Below, piece by piece: positions 44,090 through 54,189 of a DNA stretch of 64,000 nt. Position numbers and translations under genes: made by a program. Every line of letters begins with the position of its first letter. Position 1 is the first letter of the stretch. The DNA is taken from positions 186,001 through 250,000 of the forward strand of contig CAZLGW010000004.1 of the NCBI GenBank assembly GCA_964559125.1. The letters run 5' to 3'. Below the pieces are notes generated by a model, which saw only the letters and a program-made list of their open reading frames with translations, was not told the DNA's origin and searched no databases. The DNA comes from Ravibacter sp964559125 (GTDB lineage: Bacteria; Bacteroidota; Bacteroidia; Cytophagales; Spirosomataceae).

Positions 44090-44143
44090 AAAACTCTGAG
44101 TTCGGTAAGAATTAAAGGGTTTTCGAATATGCACATAAAAAGG

Positions 44144-45760
44144 CTAAACCTGTATAACTCCGACATTAAATGCATTTTCAAGAGGTGCATGATTGGCAGC
44201 ATCAATACCTGTAGAAATCACCTTCCTGGTCTCTGCCGGGTCTATAATGCCGTCAACCCATAACCTTGCCGCCGCATAATACGGCGACAACTGGGCATTA
44301 TAACGATCAGAAATACCCTGCAAGAGCGCGTCTTCTTCCTCCCCCGACAGTTCCTCTCCCCTGGCTTTCCGGGTAGCTGCCTGTATCTGCACCAGGGTCT
44401 TTGCTGCTGTGGCTCCGCTCATAACAGCGATCCGGGCAGTAGGCCAGGCGTAGATCAGCCGGGGGTCATAAGCTTTTCCACACATAGCGTAGTTGCCCGC
44501 ACCGTATGAATTCCCGATAATGATGGTAAACTTAGGCACGACGGAATTTGCCACTGCATTTACCATTTTTGCACCATCTTTGATGATGCCTCCCTGCTCG
44601 CTCCTGCTGCCTACCATAAAACCGGTAACATCCTGGAAGAAAACCAGGGGTATTTTTTTCTGGTTGCAATTCATGATAAAACGGGCTGCCTTGTCGGCGG
44701 CGTCGGAATAAATAACGCCACCCATCTGCATCTCTCCTTTTCCCGACTTCACTATCTTTCTCTGGTTAGCCACGATCCCTACGCTCCAGCCGTCTATTCT
44801 TGCATATGCACAGACAAGCGATTTCCCGTACTCGGGCTTGTATTCATCCAGTGCGCCTTCATCTACTATGCATTCCAGCAGCGAGAAAGTGTCATATGGC
44901 TTGAGGCGGTCGGACGGAAACAGTTCGAAAAGGGTTTCGGGAGGAAAAGCAGGAGAGCGGGGCTCAGCCCGGTCAAACCCTGCGCTTGCCGGCCTTGCAA
45001 GAGTAGAGATTCTTTTCTTCACTGCTTCCAGGCAGGATTTGTCGTCGGGATAGCGGTTGTCTATCACTCCCGAGATTTCACTATGCATCCTGGCGCCGCC
45101 GAGCAGTTCCTGGTCTGCTTCCTCTCCGATAGACGATCTGACCAGGTATGGTCCTGCCAGGAAAAGGGACCCTGTTCCTTCGACCATAAGCGCTTCGTCC
45201 GACATCGCAGGCAGGTAGGCGCCACCGGCCACACAGCTCCCCATAACTGCGGAGATCTGGAAAATGCCCATGGACGTCATCCTGGCGTTGTTCCTGAATA
45301 TCCTTCCGAAATGTTCTTTGTCTGCGAAGGTATCGGCTTGTAACGGCAGATAAATTCCGGCGCTGTCGACAAGATAAATCACGGGGATACGGTTTTCCAT
45401 AGCAATTTCCTGAGCACGCAAATTCTTCTTCGCTGTAATAGGAAACCACGCGCCTCCCTTTACGGAAGCATCGTTGGCCACGATCATACAAAGCCTCCCT
45501 GACACGTACCCCAGCCCCGAAACGACTCCACCCGAAACACACCCTCCTTCTTCCGGGTACATAGCATCGCCGGCAAACTCTCCTATTTCCAGAAAATTTT
45601 CCTGATCGTCGAGAAGATAAGCAACTCTCTCCCTTGCCGTGAGTTTTCCCTTTTTATGCTGGGCTGCCAGCTTCTCCAGGCCCCCGCCGAAACGAACCTC
45701 CTCTCTTTTTACCTTCAGCTGGTGGCACAGCTCCTCTATTGTATTTTCATCAGACCTCAT
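44144..45760 (-). CDS. Acyl-CoA carboxylase, carboxyltransferase (beta) subunit
   Basis: This is a 538-residue crotonase-fold subunit that moves carboxyl from biotin to an acyl-CoA. GGGLEKLAAQHKKGKLTARER opens the domain. MGSCVAGGAYLPAMSDEAL and the second half FFQDVTGFMVGSRSEQGGII with NSYGAGNYAMCGKAYDP are typical. Length and sequence style are closest to methylcrotonyl-CoA and geranyl-CoA carboxylase beta chains, but propionyl-CoA carboxylase is possible. The biotin carboxylase/biotin carrier subunit is not adjacent. Confidence 0.88.
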   Translation of the reverse strand: MRSDENTIEELCHQLKVKREEVRFGGGLEKLAAQHKKGKLTARERVAYLLDDQENFLEIGEFAGDAMYPEEGGCVSGGVVSGLGYVSGRLCMIVANDASVKGGAWFPITAKKNLRAQEIAMENRIPVIYLVDSAGIYLPLQADTFADKEHFGRIFRNNARMTSMGIFQISAVMGSCVAGGAYLPAMSDEALMVEGTGSLFLAGPYLVRSSIGEEADQELLGGARMHSEISGVIDNRYPDDKSCLEAVKKRISTLARPASAGFDRAEPRSPAFPPETLFELFPSDRLKPYDTFSLLECIVDEGALDEYKPEYGKSLVCAYARIDGWSVGIVANQRKIVKSGKGEMQMGGVIYSDAADKAARFIMNCNQKKIPLVFFQDVTGFMVGSRSEQGGIIKDGAKMVNAVANSVVPKFTIIIGNSYGAGNYAMCGKAYDPRLIYAWPTARIAVMSGATAAKTLVQIQAATRKARGEELSGEEEDALLQGISDRYNAQLSPYYAAARLWVDGIIDPAETRKVISTGIDAANHAPLENAFNVGVIQV

Positions 45761-45952
45761 TTGTATTTACAATCCCGGGGTTATCAGCCTTTGACGACTA
45801 CATCGAAAACTTCTTTTTTTAAATGTAAGATACTGAAATTTGGTTAAAACAGGAGGAATATTTATAATAGCTCTATACACCACTAATGCGAACCAGCCAC
45901 CATGCTTGCTCGTCATATACACACTTTCTCAAACTTAAAACTCAACACTATT

Positions 45953-47674
45953 ATGAAAACCTTACACCACTCATTTTCAAAGGCATTTCTTCAATTTACC
46001 GTTTTCTTTTGCGCTTTCCAGGGATCTGCATACCTGTGCGTGGCACAATCTTTTCCTGAAGTCGCCGCCAGGCCGGTCCTGTCGACCGGGCTTAGCCAGC
46101 CTCTCCAGGTGGTCAATGCAGGTGACGGCACCCACCGGCTGTTTATCGTACAGCAGAGGGGTAAGATCAACGTGCTGGACAGAGTCGATGATGACAATTT
46201 TACAGACAAGGGCATCTTTTTCGATATCACGGATATTCGGAAAACAGGCGAGGAGGGGCTGCTCAGCATGGCTTTTGATCCCGATTATGCCACCAACAAA
46301 AGATTCTATGTCTTCTATACAAATTCCGTAGGAGATCTTGAAATCGCCAGATACGAAACAGGCGACGATCCTTACCGGGCCGATATGGATACAAAGCTAG
46401 TTCTTCTCACCATTCCCCACCCTACCTATGCAAACCACAACGGAGGAGAAATGCACTTCGGCCCTGGGGGCTTCCTCTATGCTTCTATAGGAGACGGGGG
46501 CAGCGGTGGGGATCCATCAAATAACGCCCAGACCACCGGTAGTTACCTCGGGAAACTGCTCCGCCTGGATGTAAACAAAGCCGATCTCATTCCTGCAGAT
46601 AACCCGTTTCCCAATAGCCTGGTATATGCTTACGGGCTGAGAAACCCGTTTCGCTGGAGCTTCGACAGGCTGAACAATGATGTATGGATAGGAGATGTAG
46701 GCCAGGGAACCAAAGAAGAAATCAATTCTATTGCTTTCAGCGATCTGAAAAGGGCTAATTTCGGGTGGCGCTGCTATGAAGGCAACACTTTTCGTAATAT
46801 ACCGGGCTGTGACCTCGATGGCAACTACGTGTTCCCGGTAAAAGACTATACGATCACCCCAACCTCGAGATCGGTCATCGGCGGAGTCGTTTACCGGGGA
46901 AGCGCCTTCCCTGAACTTTACGGTTACTATATCGGAACCGACTATTACGGCCAAAAAATCCACATGATTTTAAAAACAGGGAACAGCTTCGCCTTCAACG
47001 ATATAAACGAGGGAGTAACAAATATCGCCGATTTTGGAGAAAGTGAAAACGGGGAGCTATATGCCGTAGGCAGGGAAACAAACACATTATATCGCATAAC
47101 TCCTCCGGTTCCTATGCCGGTAAGATTTACAAACTTCAAGGTAACCCCGGGAGAAAATAATGACGCCCTCCTCCGGTGGACAGTTACGGAAAGCGGGGAT
47201 TTTTCACATTACGAAATCCTGCGCAGCAGCGATGCTGTTTCGTTTTCGCCCCTGGGCAGCGTTTCCAGGAAAGAGGGAGACCGGGAAACCGGGGATTATT
47301 CTTTTACCGATAAATTTATCAGGCCCGGAGAGCTATACTACTACAGGATCAAAGCGTGGGACCTCGACGGTACTTTCCAGTTTTCCACGATAGTCTCGTT
47401 CTCCACGACTGCTGCCGGAAATCAACGCAGGTCTCCTATCACACATTATATCCTTCCCAATATTATCGATCAGGGTAAAATCAATATAAGGCTTACCGAC
47501 CCTTTCGACCGGCTTGAGCTCATCAGCCTTTCGGGGCAAACTATCCAAAAATTCGCGCTGGAGTCCAGGCACGGAAAGATCGCGCTCGACGCAGGGAATA
47601 TTCCCCCCGGTATCTATATCGCCCGACTGATAAGTCCGGGCAGAATCGTAACGGAAAAGGTCATATTCCCTTAG
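45953..47674 (+). CDS. Secreted PQQ-type sugar dehydrogenase homologue with type IX sorting domain
   Basis: This protein has 573 residues from ATG 45953 (ATG 45902 is too far upstream of the signal). After a signal peptide ending CVAQS, a six-bladed glucose/sorbosone dehydrogenase propeller runs to about residue 380. It contains GEEGLLSMAFDPDY, HNGGEMHFGPGGFLYASIGD, YAYGLRNPFRWSFD and GVVYRG. A fibronectin-like module and a T9SS sorting domain follow (YILPNIIDQGKI to TEKVIFP). It probably oxidises an aldose in the periplasm or outside the cell with PQQ or a similar cofactor. The substrate is unknown. Confidence 0.85.
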   Translation: MKTLHHSFSKAFLQFTVFFCAFQGSAYLCVAQSFPEVAARPVLSTGLSQPLQVVNAGDGTHRLFIVQQRGKINVLDRVDDDNFTDKGIFFDITDIRKTGEEGLLSMAFDPDYATNKRFYVFYTNSVGDLEIARYETGDDPYRADMDTKLVLLTIPHPTYANHNGGEMHFGPGGFLYASIGDGGSGGDPSNNAQTTGSYLGKLLRLDVNKADLIPADNPFPNSLVYAYGLRNPFRWSFDRLNNDVWIGDVGQGTKEEINSIAFSDLKRANFGWRCYEGNTFRNIPGCDLDGNYVFPVKDYTITPTSRSVIGGVVYRGSAFPELYGYYIGTDYYGQKIHMILKTGNSFAFNDINEGVTNIADFGESENGELYAVGRETNTLYRITPPVPMPVRFTNFKVTPGENNDALLRWTVTESGDFSHYEILRSSDAVSFSPLGSVSRKEGDRETGDYSFTDKFIRPGELYYYRIKAWDLDGTFQFSTIVSFSTTAAGNQRRSPITHYILPNIIDQGKINIRLTDPFDRLELISLSGQTIQKFALESRHGKIALDAGNIPPGIYIARLISPGRIVTEKVIFP

Positions 47675-47738
47675 TATTTGTTTCCCATTGATAAAATAGG
47701 GTATTTTGCAGCCATTAAAACCATTGCGCGATTCATCC

Positions 47739-48611
47739 ATGAAGAAAGTCAGTCTAAGCGATTCAGGACCAAAAGTTTCGGAAGCTATTTACGGCTTCTG
47801 GAGATGGCAGGACGAGGGGAGCGAAACGATCAGAAAAATCGACAAAACAGTTCGTCTGTGTCTTGATCTGGGGATAAATACTTTCGATCACGCCGATTTA
47901 TACGGCGATTCGACTATTGAAGAATGCTTTGGAAAGGTTATCCGGGACAACGCTCTCAGAAGGGAGGACCTGGTCCTTTTCAGCAAGTGTGGTATCCGGA
48001 AGTCTTCCAACGGGAAATTCCACATTTACGATACGTCGAGAAAGAATATTCATAAAAGCATCGAAGAGTCGCTGAAACGGCTGAAAACCGACTACCTGGA
48101 TATTGTCTTGCTGCATCACAGCGATCTCCTGGCAGATCCGGAAGAAACCGCTATGGCTCTGGCTGAAATAGTCAATTCGGGAAAGGCGCTGCACATCGGG
48201 GTCGCCAATTTTTCGGTCTTCCAGCATCAGCTGCTTGCTTCCTACCTCAGGAAGCCCATCGTTACCAATCATATTGAGCTGAACCTGATGAATACCTCCG
48301 CGATAAGCGACGGCAGGATCGATTTTATCAAGCAGAGCTTCAGCAAACCCCTCGCATGGTCGCCTCTGGCCGGCGGAAGGATTAAGGAGGGTACCGATGA
48401 AAGGGCCGTAGTGATACGGGAAAAGCTCATCGAAATCGGTGCTAAGTACAATGCCAACCTCGAACAGATCGCAGTAGCCTGGCTTATCCGCTTAGGTACT
48501 TTGCCTATTATAGGATCTACGCTCGAAAGCAGGATCAGGAATGCCGCCAGCGCTACGGCCATCGACCTGGCATACGAGGACTGGTATGAGCTCTATCACC
48601 TTTCCAAATAG
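47739..48611 (+). CDS. Aldo/keto reductase (YdhF-like)
   Basis: This is an NADPH-dependent reductase of 290 residues from ATG 47739. The catalytic tetrad is visible as Asp and Tyr in DHADLYG, Lys in LFSKCGI and His in LLHHSD. The cofactor loop is IIGSTLESRI. It closely follows the sugar dehydrogenase homologue in the same direction, with 64 bases between, so a role in sugar or aldehyde metabolism is plausible. Confidence 0.9.
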   Translation: MKKVSLSDSGPKVSEAIYGFWRWQDEGSETIRKIDKTVRLCLDLGINTFDHADLYGDSTIEECFGKVIRDNALRREDLVLFSKCGIRKSSNGKFHIYDTSRKNIHKSIEESLKRLKTDYLDIVLLHHSDLLADPEETAMALAEIVNSGKALHIGVANFSVFQHQLLASYLRKPIVTNHIELNLMNTSAISDGRIDFIKQSFSKPLAWSPLAGGRIKEGTDERAVVIREKLIEIGAKYNANLEQIAVAWLIRLGTLPIIGSTLESRIRNAASATAIDLAYEDWYELYHLSK

Positions 48612-48628
48612 CCGTGAGCCCGGAGTTT

Positions 48629-49627
48629 TCAGAACTTAAGAAAATTCCGGACGTTCCTGCTGTTCCCCCTGAACGATACCAGGTCGTTGAAACCATACCA
48701 TAAAGTCAGCTCCAGCGCTCCCGTATTCAGACCGAGGCTCGACACCGGGATATCATAGCTCACCTGGAACATGACGTTAGCGCTGATAAAACCCAGAGTC
48801 GGCACGACGGCATCTCTGCGGCTACCTGTAACAAGCCCCCTGTACCACAATCCTACGATCAGCGGCGTATAGACCATATTGCCTCCCAGTTCCATCTGGT
48901 ACAGGTTCCCCTGCTTCCTGGCGTGAAAACCAAGGTTCAGTGCGGTTTCCCTGTCGAGGTCATGACCGAGATTATTACCGAATATACCAGGTGAGTCAAA
49001 AGGAAGTCTCAATCCTCCCTGCACACCGAAACGCTGCCCCATCCACTTATCGGTATCTACCGCTACATGATGCCAGGCGGCTCCCAGCCACCAGGAAGCC
49101 AGGTCGCTATCCAGCGGTGAGAATTCCAGCACGCTCCCAAGGGAAAACGAAAGACGGTTTTCAGAAAGAGAGTTCTGCGCTATAGGGTCAGGCAATCCCA
49201 TAAGATCGGAAACATAAACCAGGTTATCGGCATTCCACCTGTTAGATACCCATGCAGCCTGAACGCCTCCTATCAGGCGTAATTGCCTGTTGCTGTTGAT
49301 ATAAGTGAGCTTCGACAACTGTCCTGCCAGCATGGTGCTCTGGAGAATCGAGCCCCGCTGGTCTTGTATCGCATACCCGCCCCAACCGATATCCCGTCTT
49401 TCGCTATAGGAATCAAATGCGACAACACCGGTATTAAAAGCCGTACCTAAGGTGGCCCACTGGTTTCGAAAATTTACTGCCAGCCTCGGAACTTTAGCAT
49501 CACCCACCAGCGCCGGGTTATTATAGGCAGGCACCGAATTGAATTGCGAGAACTGAGGCGCCTGTCCGTGTGCAAAAGTTCCTAACAGGCAGAATACGAG
49601 AAGGCAGGATAAACTCTTTTGCACCAT
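48629..49627 (-). CDS. PorP/SprF-family type IX secretion membrane protein
   Basis: This is an outer-membrane beta-barrel of 332 residues. The signal peptide ends AHGQ, and the mature start APQFSQFNSVPAYNNPALVGD is the diagnostic opening of PorP/SprF proteins. Such barrels help to export or anchor the large T9SS substrate encoded beside them. It starts one base after the stop of the PKD/CHU_C protein gene, so the two are one operon. Confidence 0.93.
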   Translation of the reverse strand: MVQKSLSCLLVFCLLGTFAHGQAPQFSQFNSVPAYNNPALVGDAKVPRLAVNFRNQWATLGTAFNTGVVAFDSYSERRDIGWGGYAIQDQRGSILQSTMLAGQLSKLTYINSNRQLRLIGGVQAAWVSNRWNADNLVYVSDLMGLPDPIAQNSLSENRLSFSLGSVLEFSPLDSDLASWWLGAAWHHVAVDTDKWMGQRFGVQGGLRLPFDSPGIFGNNLGHDLDRETALNLGFHARKQGNLYQMELGGNMVYTPLIVGLWYRGLVTGSRRDAVVPTLGFISANVMFQVSYDIPVSSLGLNTGALELTLWYGFNDLVSFRGNSRNVRNFLKF

Positions 49628-49628
49628 A

Positions 49629-52358
49629 TCACCTCACCAGATAAAAGTTTCCCCTGACCACATCCGACTCACTCTGGTCTCTGTACCGGACTTTTGCTTC
49701 AAAGACATACATATCAGCAGGCAACGGCTTTCCCCCCTTGGTTCCGTCCCACGACTCGCCGACAGACTGGCTGCCGGCCGGCACGTCTTTCATCTCGTAT
49801 ACTACCTCACCCCACCTGTTGCGTATGCGCATATAAATAATACGATCTATCCCGTTGCCGAACAATGTATACCGGTCTCCGTGGAGGTCGCCGTTTGGTG
49901 TAAACGCTTCAGGGATCTCAACTACGCAGCTCGTAAAATCGAAATAGGCCGACTTGCTTTCCTCCGATGGGCATGCTCCTTCTCTCGACGCCGTGAGGTG
50001 AAATGTATAACTCCCCCTGGTAAAGGGGATCAATGGTTCTTTCACATGAGACGTGCGGGTGGTGGTGCCGTCGGAAAATTCCCATTGCCACGTATCTGCA
50101 GCCTGGGTATGATTTTCAAATTTCACCAATGCCGGTTCACACGCATCTTCATCCACTATTACTGAAAAATCCGCCCTCAGCATCGGTAACACAGTTATGG
50201 GCAATTCTTTGGAGGCGGCGCAGGCTTTACTCCCGTCAAAGATCGTCAGCTTTACATTGTAAATACCGTCGGAAGAGTAGACATGGGCCGGCTCTAAATT
50301 CAGCGAATCGGCGGCTTCTGCTTCACCGAACTCCCATAAAAAACTGTACCGGGTATCGGTCTGATTCGCAAACTGAATTTCCTCCCCCTCGCAGAGCCGT
50401 TCCGATACGACTGAAAATGAAGGTTCGGGAGGCGCGACTACAGATACTACGTGCGTAACCGAATCGGTAGCACACTCGTTGCCGGCTACCAGCGTAATAC
50501 GATAGGTACCAGTCTCAGAAAACTGGTGCACCGGGTTAGGGAGATTAGACCTCTTACCGTCGCCGAAATGCCACAGCCAACTGGTAGGAGACGGCACCGT
50601 CGCGTCGGTAAAAACCATATCTGCATTGGGACAGATCTGCTCCTGGGACAGTTCGAACAGCGGCTTGATCGTATTGGGCAATATTCTTATATTCCTCCTG
50701 TTTTCAGCCAGTCCGCAGGCATTCCGGACCTTCATCGTTACTGTGTATATCTCCTCATCATCGACCGCGCTGAAAACATGGGATATGGTATCCTGCCGGG
50801 TTTCTACTTCGGGGCTGCCATCGCCAAAATCCCAGAGCGTAAAACCCTGGTCATGGCCTGTAGACCGGTTGGAAAAAGTAATGGAAGTTGGTGAGCACCC
50901 GGTATCTAGTCCGTCTAACCCGATACTTGCCGTCGCAAGCTCATTAATCACTTTTACATTTTTAGTAGACGAAGACAAACACAATCCCGTTCCCACATTG
51001 TAGGTTACTAAAAATTCCCCTACCTGGTTCGGAAAAAATACGGTGTTGCCGCCGATTTGCCGGATACTTTCTGTCGACCACTGTCCGCCCGGGCGGTTTA
51101 CTTTCAGCTCTATCACCTGTGTTCCAAAGCATAATATCGTATCGGAAGGCAGAGAAAGTATTTCAACGGGTTCCTTTGAATGGACATAAAATGTATCTGC
51201 CTCTGTCCTTACTCCGCATGCATTTGAAATCTCTCCTTTCACTATATAAGGCGTTTCAGAGACGACCAGGGTCCTTTCTTCATCCAGTCCTATCGGAACG
51301 TCGTTCAGCGTATAGAGCGCGCCCACGGTCCCGTCCAATACCTGATAGTTCAATTCTTCACATCCATCTGCCTGGGGGATCAGGTTGAGCGTCGGAAAAG
51401 GCAGGGCCTCGAAGGTGCGGGAAAAGGTCTGCGGGGCGCTGCCGCACTCATTTTCTGCCGTAAAGGAAATCGTATAATTGGCTGATTCTTCTATTTTGAC
51501 CCTTATCACTGACGAATCAGGTTCGACCAGGTCTTGTATCGAATAAGCTCCTCCGGAAATCATCCAGGGGAACCGGGTCGTTACCTCTGATCCCGAAGCA
51601 TCCAGTAATAATGTACTGTCTCCGCCTTCTCCGAGGCAGAGTATGTCGCTGTCAAAACCGGTGATCCCGGCATGAGTGGTAGGAAGCTTCTTCAGATTAA
51701 AATGCACCGGCTCGCTGGTTGAGCTTGTTCCGCATATATCCGAGCTTACGCTCAGTCTTACCCAATATTCCTGGTTCGGATTTGCAAACCTCTGACCTCC
51801 TATATTCTGTGTCCGGAAAGATTTCCCATCGCTGAATTCCCAGTGCCACGTCAGGGCCTGGCCCTGCCCGTTACGTCCGCAGGAGCCATTCGTGAAAGTA
51901 CTGGCCTTGTCTTCGCAGGCGGCTACTACGGTAGGACTTGCTATAGGTATCTTGTTGATACTCAGTCGGGCAATGTTGATATCGATACAATTCTCGTCGG
52001 TACTGGAAATAATGATGTTGTATTCCAGGAGCCCGGAAGCACAATTGTTTCTGAAAGAGTTAAGGTTATAGGTTTTGGTATAGGTACGTTCTCCCGTACC
52101 GGTAACGGCCACTGTCGTACCGTCTCCCCAGGCGATCTGGTATCTTCCTGCACCACATCCTCCCGGGCTGGCAATTACCGATACAGTAAGAGTCGTAGCA
52201 TCTCTCTCCGAATCCCAGCAAAGCCGCTTCCCGGCATTTCCCGTATCAGCAAACCTGATTTCGGCCCTGTCCTGAGCCAATACCGGTTGGGCAAAAAACC
52301 AGAACGTCAGCAGAAAAAAACCGCACTCCCTCCAGTAAAAACTGATTCTACAATTCAC
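49629..52358 (-). CDS. Large surface protein with PKD repeats and CHU_C (type B) sorting domain
   Basis: This is a 909-residue exported protein. The signal peptide ends VLAQD. Several PKD-like modules are marked by WHFGDGKRS, WDFGDGSPE, WEFGEAEA, WEFSDGTTT and repeated YTVTMKVRN or YRITLVAGN strands. The C terminus is the gliding-motility-associated CHU_C domain (VEIPEAFTPNGD, IRNRWGEVVYE). It is a type B T9SS cargo, probably a surface adhesin attached through the PorP/SprF partner encoded just downstream. Confidence 0.92.
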   Translation of the reverse strand: MNCRISFYWRECGFFLLTFWFFAQPVLAQDRAEIRFADTGNAGKRLCWDSERDATTLTVSVIASPGGCGAGRYQIAWGDGTTVAVTGTGERTYTKTYNLNSFRNNCASGLLEYNIIISSTDENCIDINIARLSINKIPIASPTVVAACEDKASTFTNGSCGRNGQGQALTWHWEFSDGKSFRTQNIGGQRFANPNQEYWVRLSVSSDICGTSSTSEPVHFNLKKLPTTHAGITGFDSDILCLGEGGDSTLLLDASGSEVTTRFPWMISGGAYSIQDLVEPDSSVIRVKIEESANYTISFTAENECGSAPQTFSRTFEALPFPTLNLIPQADGCEELNYQVLDGTVGALYTLNDVPIGLDEERTLVVSETPYIVKGEISNACGVRTEADTFYVHSKEPVEILSLPSDTILCFGTQVIELKVNRPGGQWSTESIRQIGGNTVFFPNQVGEFLVTYNVGTGLCLSSSTKNVKVINELATASIGLDGLDTGCSPTSITFSNRSTGHDQGFTLWDFGDGSPEVETRQDTISHVFSAVDDEEIYTVTMKVRNACGLAENRRNIRILPNTIKPLFELSQEQICPNADMVFTDATVPSPTSWLWHFGDGKRSNLPNPVHQFSETGTYRITLVAGNECATDSVTHVVSVVAPPEPSFSVVSERLCEGEEIQFANQTDTRYSFLWEFGEAEAADSLNLEPAHVYSSDGIYNVKLTIFDGSKACAASKELPITVLPMLRADFSVIVDEDACEPALVKFENHTQAADTWQWEFSDGTTTRTSHVKEPLIPFTRGSYTFHLTASREGACPSEESKSAYFDFTSCVVEIPEAFTPNGDLHGDRYTLFGNGIDRIIYMRIRNRWGEVVYEMKDVPAGSQSVGESWDGTKGGKPLPADMYVFEAKVRYRDQSESDVVRGNFYLVR

Positions 52359-52538
52359 CTTGCCATTATTAATAACCTAGTAATCCTCCTTTGGTAATGG
52401 GGGCTTCCTCAGGGAGAAATATTGCACTATGTTTTTGCAAACAGGCTCAACAAAAACTGCGAGCTCCCGACAAAGTTAAAAATTTGCTCAATGACCCCAT
52501 ATAGTTACGCTCTTAACTTACTTAACGTTGAATTGTTG

Positions 52539-54032
52539 TTAAATAATCTGTTCCGTCCTGCCGTCTTTCAAAGACAGGCTCCTGTTTACGCAGGAAGGGA
52601 TTTCATTTGGGTAGTGAGACACGTAGATCAGCGTATGAGATGACATGGTGCATATCGCGTCGACGGTCTGTCTGAAATATTCGGTAGTTGCAAGATCCAG
52701 CCCCTGGCAAGGCTCATCCAGGATCAGCAACGGCGGATTTTTTACGAGCGCCCTTGCCAGTAAAACCAGCCGCTGTTCTCCCCTGGAGATATTCCTGAAG
52801 ATTTTACCCAGCAGGTCCTCTATTTTCAGGATACTGGCAACCAGCCGAATGCGTTCGTCCTGGGTAGGGTTGATTTTCCTGAAGTAGACGCCGGTAGCAT
52901 CGAAAAATCCTGATCCTATGGTTTTGTAGACGCTGGTGTCGGCGGGAAAATAAAGGTGCAACTCCGGTGAAACGTGGCCTATCCGCTGCTTGATATCCCA
53001 CATAGAAAGCCCTTTCCCTCTCTTTGGTCGTCCGAATATCTCGAAATCATTGGCGAAACGCTGCGGATGATCTGCGGTAATGATACTGAGCAGCGTGGAT
53101 TTACCCGATCCGTTAGGTCCGGAAAGCGACCATCTTTCCCCTTTTTTCACTTCCCAGCTTACTCCGTCCAGGACAGCCCTCCCGTCATAGACCACTCGGA
53201 TGTTACGAAGCCTGAACGCGTAATCAAAATCATTCCCCGACGGTTCTCCAAGCTGTTTAAGCAATCCGAAATTGATTGCGGGCTTGTCCCTTTTTGTTTC
53301 AAATCGCGACTCTTCTTTTTCCCATTCTGCCAAAGGCAGGGCCGAAACCACCGCTCCGTCTTTTAGCTCAAGCACGTGAGTGATAAAGTCAGGAATTTCT
53401 TCCGGCGAGGTAACCAGGAGAATCGTTTTCCCGGCGTTTGCCATAGACGACATCGCTTCCTTCAATACCTGCCGTGAAAATACGTCCAGGCCCGTAAATG
53501 GATAGTCAAACAGCAGTATACCGGTCTTTTTAAGAAGAGAGGTAGCCAGGAGCATCCTCCTTGTTTCTCCGTTAGACAGCGTCACAAAAGGATGATCCAG
53601 CAAATGCGTAAGCGACAACAACGATGCCACCGCCTCCAGGTCAGCTTCCGATACTTCCGACGGGGTAAGTTTTACCGATGCCTCATTTACCGTACCGACC
53701 GGTTTCAGCTGGTTGGTGAGCACTGCCCTTACCGACGGGGCTATTTCTGCATCCTGCGACTGGAAACGCTGCTGATAGTACTGCGCTGCCGATCTGACGA
53801 CCCGGTTGAAAGAATAATCGGCTGCAACAAGTTCTACCGAAGCCTTTCGCTCCACCTTCCCGCTGCGGGGCATCAACCGTCCCGCCAAAGTCTCCAGGAG
53901 CACCGATTTCCCCGCCCCGTTTCCTCCCACTATCGCCCATTGCTCCCCTTCATTCACTTCCCAGGAGATATTATTCAATACCGGATTGTCGTATTTCCTT
54001 ACAAAGACGCTTGAAAGCTTCAACAGATTCAT
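52539..54032 (-). CDS. ModF-like protein with two ABC ATPase domains
   Basis: This is a 497-residue soluble ATPase pair resembling ModF. Domain 1 (about 1-230) has Walker A GGNGAGKS, signature LSNGE and Walker B ILLFDYPFTGLD, in which the usual catalytic Glu is Tyr. Domain 2 (about 265-495) has GPNGSGKST, ISRGEQ and LLILDEPCQGLD, which is complete. ModF proteins accompany molybdate uptake in some bacteria, but no molybdate genes lie here and the role is uncertain. Confidence 0.85.
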   Translation of the reverse strand: MNLLKLSSVFVRKYDNPVLNNISWEVNEGEQWAIVGGNGAGKSVLLETLAGRLMPRSGKVERKASVELVAADYSFNRVVRSAAQYYQQRFQSQDAEIAPSVRAVLTNQLKPVGTVNEASVKLTPSEVSEADLEAVASLLSLTHLLDHPFVTLSNGETRRMLLATSLLKKTGILLFDYPFTGLDVFSRQVLKEAMSSMANAGKTILLVTSPEEIPDFITHVLELKDGAVVSALPLAEWEKEESRFETKRDKPAINFGLLKQLGEPSGNDFDYAFRLRNIRVVYDGRAVLDGVSWEVKKGERWSLSGPNGSGKSTLLSIITADHPQRFANDFEIFGRPKRGKGLSMWDIKQRIGHVSPELHLYFPADTSVYKTIGSGFFDATGVYFRKINPTQDERIRLVASILKIEDLLGKIFRNISRGEQRLVLLARALVKNPPLLILDEPCQGLDLATTEYFRQTVDAICTMSSHTLIYVSHYPNEIPSCVNRSLSLKDGRTEQII

Positions 54033-54066
54033 CAGAAAAAGGTATTAAATTTTACCACACCCCCGG

Positions 54067-54090
54067 CCCCTCTCCTTTCCAGGAGAGGGG
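54067..54090. repeat. CCCCTCTCCT palindrome
   Basis: The perfect 10-bp inverted repeat CCCCTCTCCT/AGGAGAGGGG has the loop TTCC. It is embedded in a C-rich context (CCCCCGGCCCC) that I have seen as a dispersed repeat in Bacteroidetes genomes. It lies between the ModF-like gene start and the pdhB terminator. Confidence 0.5.
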
Positions 54091-54134
54091 AGTCGTTCTT
54101 TACATGCCTCGCGTTACCCCTCTTCGCCGGAAGC

Positions 54135-54166
54135 TAAAAAAGCAACCAGCACAGCCGGTTGCTTCC
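54135..54166 (-). terminator. Terminator of pdhB
   Basis: On the minus strand the stem AAGCAACC(G)/GGTTGCTT with a GC-rich loop is followed by six T. It lies 24 bases after the pdhB stop. Confidence 0.82.
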
Positions 54167-54189
54167 CTATTGAAATGTGTTATATTCCT

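Noticed and set aside
49629..52358. PKD protein as a possible polymorphic toxin
   Set aside because: Composition is even along the gene and it ends in a CHU_C sorting domain, so it is an ordinary type IX surface protein.
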